Part shown: positions 63,245 through 64,000 of the stretch, one piece after another
How positions within the stretch are numbered: the first letter of the stretch is position 1
How the letters are laid out: the number at the start of each line of letters is the position of its first letter
Source: an uncultured Dehalococcoidia bacterium
GTDB taxonomy: Bacteria > Chloroflexota > Dehalococcoidia > Lucifugimonadales > CAJWER01
DNA length: 64,000 bases
NCBI GenBank assembly: GCA_958296115.1
Contig: OY282442.1
Location: 248,001-312,000, forward strand
Reading direction: 5' to 3'
Made by a program: the position numbers and the translations under genes
Notes under the pieces: generated by a model
What the model was told of the DNA's origin: nothing
The model's database searches: none
The model's input: the letters and a program-made list of their open reading frames with translations, nothing else

Positions 63245-64000
63245 ATTAGCGCCTACGCGGACAGCGTCGAAGAGATACTGAAGGGCGCGTTCGATCTGCA
63301 CGTGCATTCGAGGCCCGACCCGGAGGGCCGCCTGCGGATGGATGCCCTGGACACGGCGCGCCATGCCCAGGAAGCGGGGATGGCGGGCTTCGTTCTGAAG
63401 TCGCACTACTACCCGACGGCTCCAATTGCCGCGATGCTGACGCGAGTGTATCCGGGCCTGGAGGCGCTCGGCTCCGTGGCGCTGAACGACGAGGTGGGCG
63501 GCCTCAACGTCAAGGCCGTGGAGGCTGCGGCAAAGACGGGGGCGCGGGTCGTCTGGATGCCGACTTTCAGCGCTCACCATTACACGTCAGGGCAGGGCGG
63601 AGGGCCCGGCATCGAGATAGCGGACGGCGGGGAGCTTGCGCCGGCGGTCCTGGAGATACTGGAGGTTGCGAGGAGCGGCGATATGGTCGTGGCGTCGGGC
63701 CATGTCTCGCCCAGCGAGGCCATCACGCTATTCCGGGCGGCGCGGGACATGGGCGTTACTCGGCTCCTGGCAACCCATCCCGCGCAGTGGTCGTCCATGG
63801 AAGAGATGGTCGAGATGACGAGGCTCGGGGCGCGCGTGGAGCACACGTTCCTGTCGTGTATGCCCTCCCGGGGTCGGACCACGCCGGCCGAGATGGCCGC
63901 GCTTATAGGCGCGCTGGGGCCGGAGCGCTGCGTGGTGACGTCGGACTTTGGGCAGTGGATGAACCCGCCGCCGGCCGAGGGTATGCGGATGGCAATAGCG
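63245..64000 (+). CDS. DUF6282-like metal-dependent hydrolase, cut by window end, probable ATT start
   Basis: 252 codons to the window edge. The frame has an upstream stop at 63236-63238, and no ATG, GTG or TTG occurs before the metal motif DLHVHSRPDPEG. ATT 63245 follows GGTGAGG at 63234-63240 and gives ISAYADSVEEILKGAFDLHVHS, the N-terminal length expected of this family. Further motifs are VLKSHYYPT, VWMPTFSAHHYTS, VASGHVSP, RLLATHPAQWSS and VVTSDFGQ, a TIM-barrel amidohydrolase-like series of His and Asp. Alternatives to ATT are a sequence error or a frameshift. Substrate unknown. Confidence 0.8.
   Translation, partial: MSAYADSVEEILKGAFDLHVHSRPDPEGRLRMDALDTARHAQEAGMAGFVLKSHYYPTAPIAAMLTRVYPGLEALGSVALNDEVGGLNVKAVEAAAKTGARVVWMPTFSAHHYTSGQGGGPGIEIADGGELAPAVLEILEVARSGDMVVASGHVSPSEAITLFRAARDMGVTRLLATHPAQWSSMEEMVEMTRLGARVEHTFLSCMPSRGRTTPAEMAALIGALGPERCVVTSDFGQWMNPPPAEGMRMAIA

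Overview
The window is GC-rich bacterial chromosome with short intergenic gaps, frequent 4-base start/stop overlaps and many copies of a short palindromic extragenic repeat. The gene mix (GcvT-like demethylase, Gfo/Idh/MocA oxidoreductases, amidohydrolases, RidA proteins, unattached DppB-type permeases, DUF4389 proteins, T/P/A-rich lipoproteins without outer-membrane machinery) suggests a Chloroflexota organism, perhaps the Dehalococcoidia/SAR202 side. That is inferred from gene content; no rRNA is present to test it.

Layout. 0-6.6 kb: a secreted Asp-box propeller protein, a GT-C-like membrane protein whose start region carries a 15-G tract, and a GH10-like barrel protein. 6.65-7.6 kb: a promoter and a structured RNA candidate (copy A). 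7.6-11.7 kb: efp, xseA, two DUF4389 genes, xseB and a PHP phosphoesterase, all forward. 11.9-18.8 kb, reverse: dehydrogenase plus ABC permease, Gfo/Idh plus RidA, and a rlmD-like/maf/tatA/tatC string in which each stop overlaps the next start. 18.9-26 kb: lipA, a MTHFR-like gene, a zinc-ribbon protein, an aminotransferase, a second Gfo/Idh gene and mutL. 26.1-26.4 kb: tRNA-Leu(CAG), tRNA-Val(CAC) and tRNA-Met(CAT). 26.5-30.2 kb: a GcvT-family gene and gyrB.

30.2-34.7 kb is the main accessory block. It holds a 23-codon remnant of a phoU 3' end, a small membrane protein, a DNA methyltransferase fused to an HNH nuclease domain, a solitary terminase-like ATPase/nuclease, and copy B of the structured RNA. 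The two RNA copies share promoter and 3' domain almost exactly. Their 5' stems differ by paired substitutions that keep the helix, which is direct evidence for a selected RNA structure. I could not assign it to a known RNA family, and it is the best candidate here for something undescribed.

34.7-56.9 kb: a tandem RidA protein, a permease fused to FG-GAP/ASPIC repeats, a cyclophilin lipoprotein, a VWA/FHA-like membrane protein, acetamidase, DUF502, amidase, a PQQ-propeller lipoprotein with an HEXXH site, a zinc-ribbon/XRE/ImmA-like cluster, a large FtsX permease, duplicated small membrane proteins, a GT-C protein and a cupin. 56.9-60.8 kb is a restriction-modification island: an EcoRV-family endonuclease and its D12-class adenine methyltransferase, overlapped with an amidohydrolase gene and followed upstream by another methyltransferase. 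The window ends with a second DppB-type permease, a lipoprotein and a truncated DUF6282-like gene that appears to use an ATT start codon.
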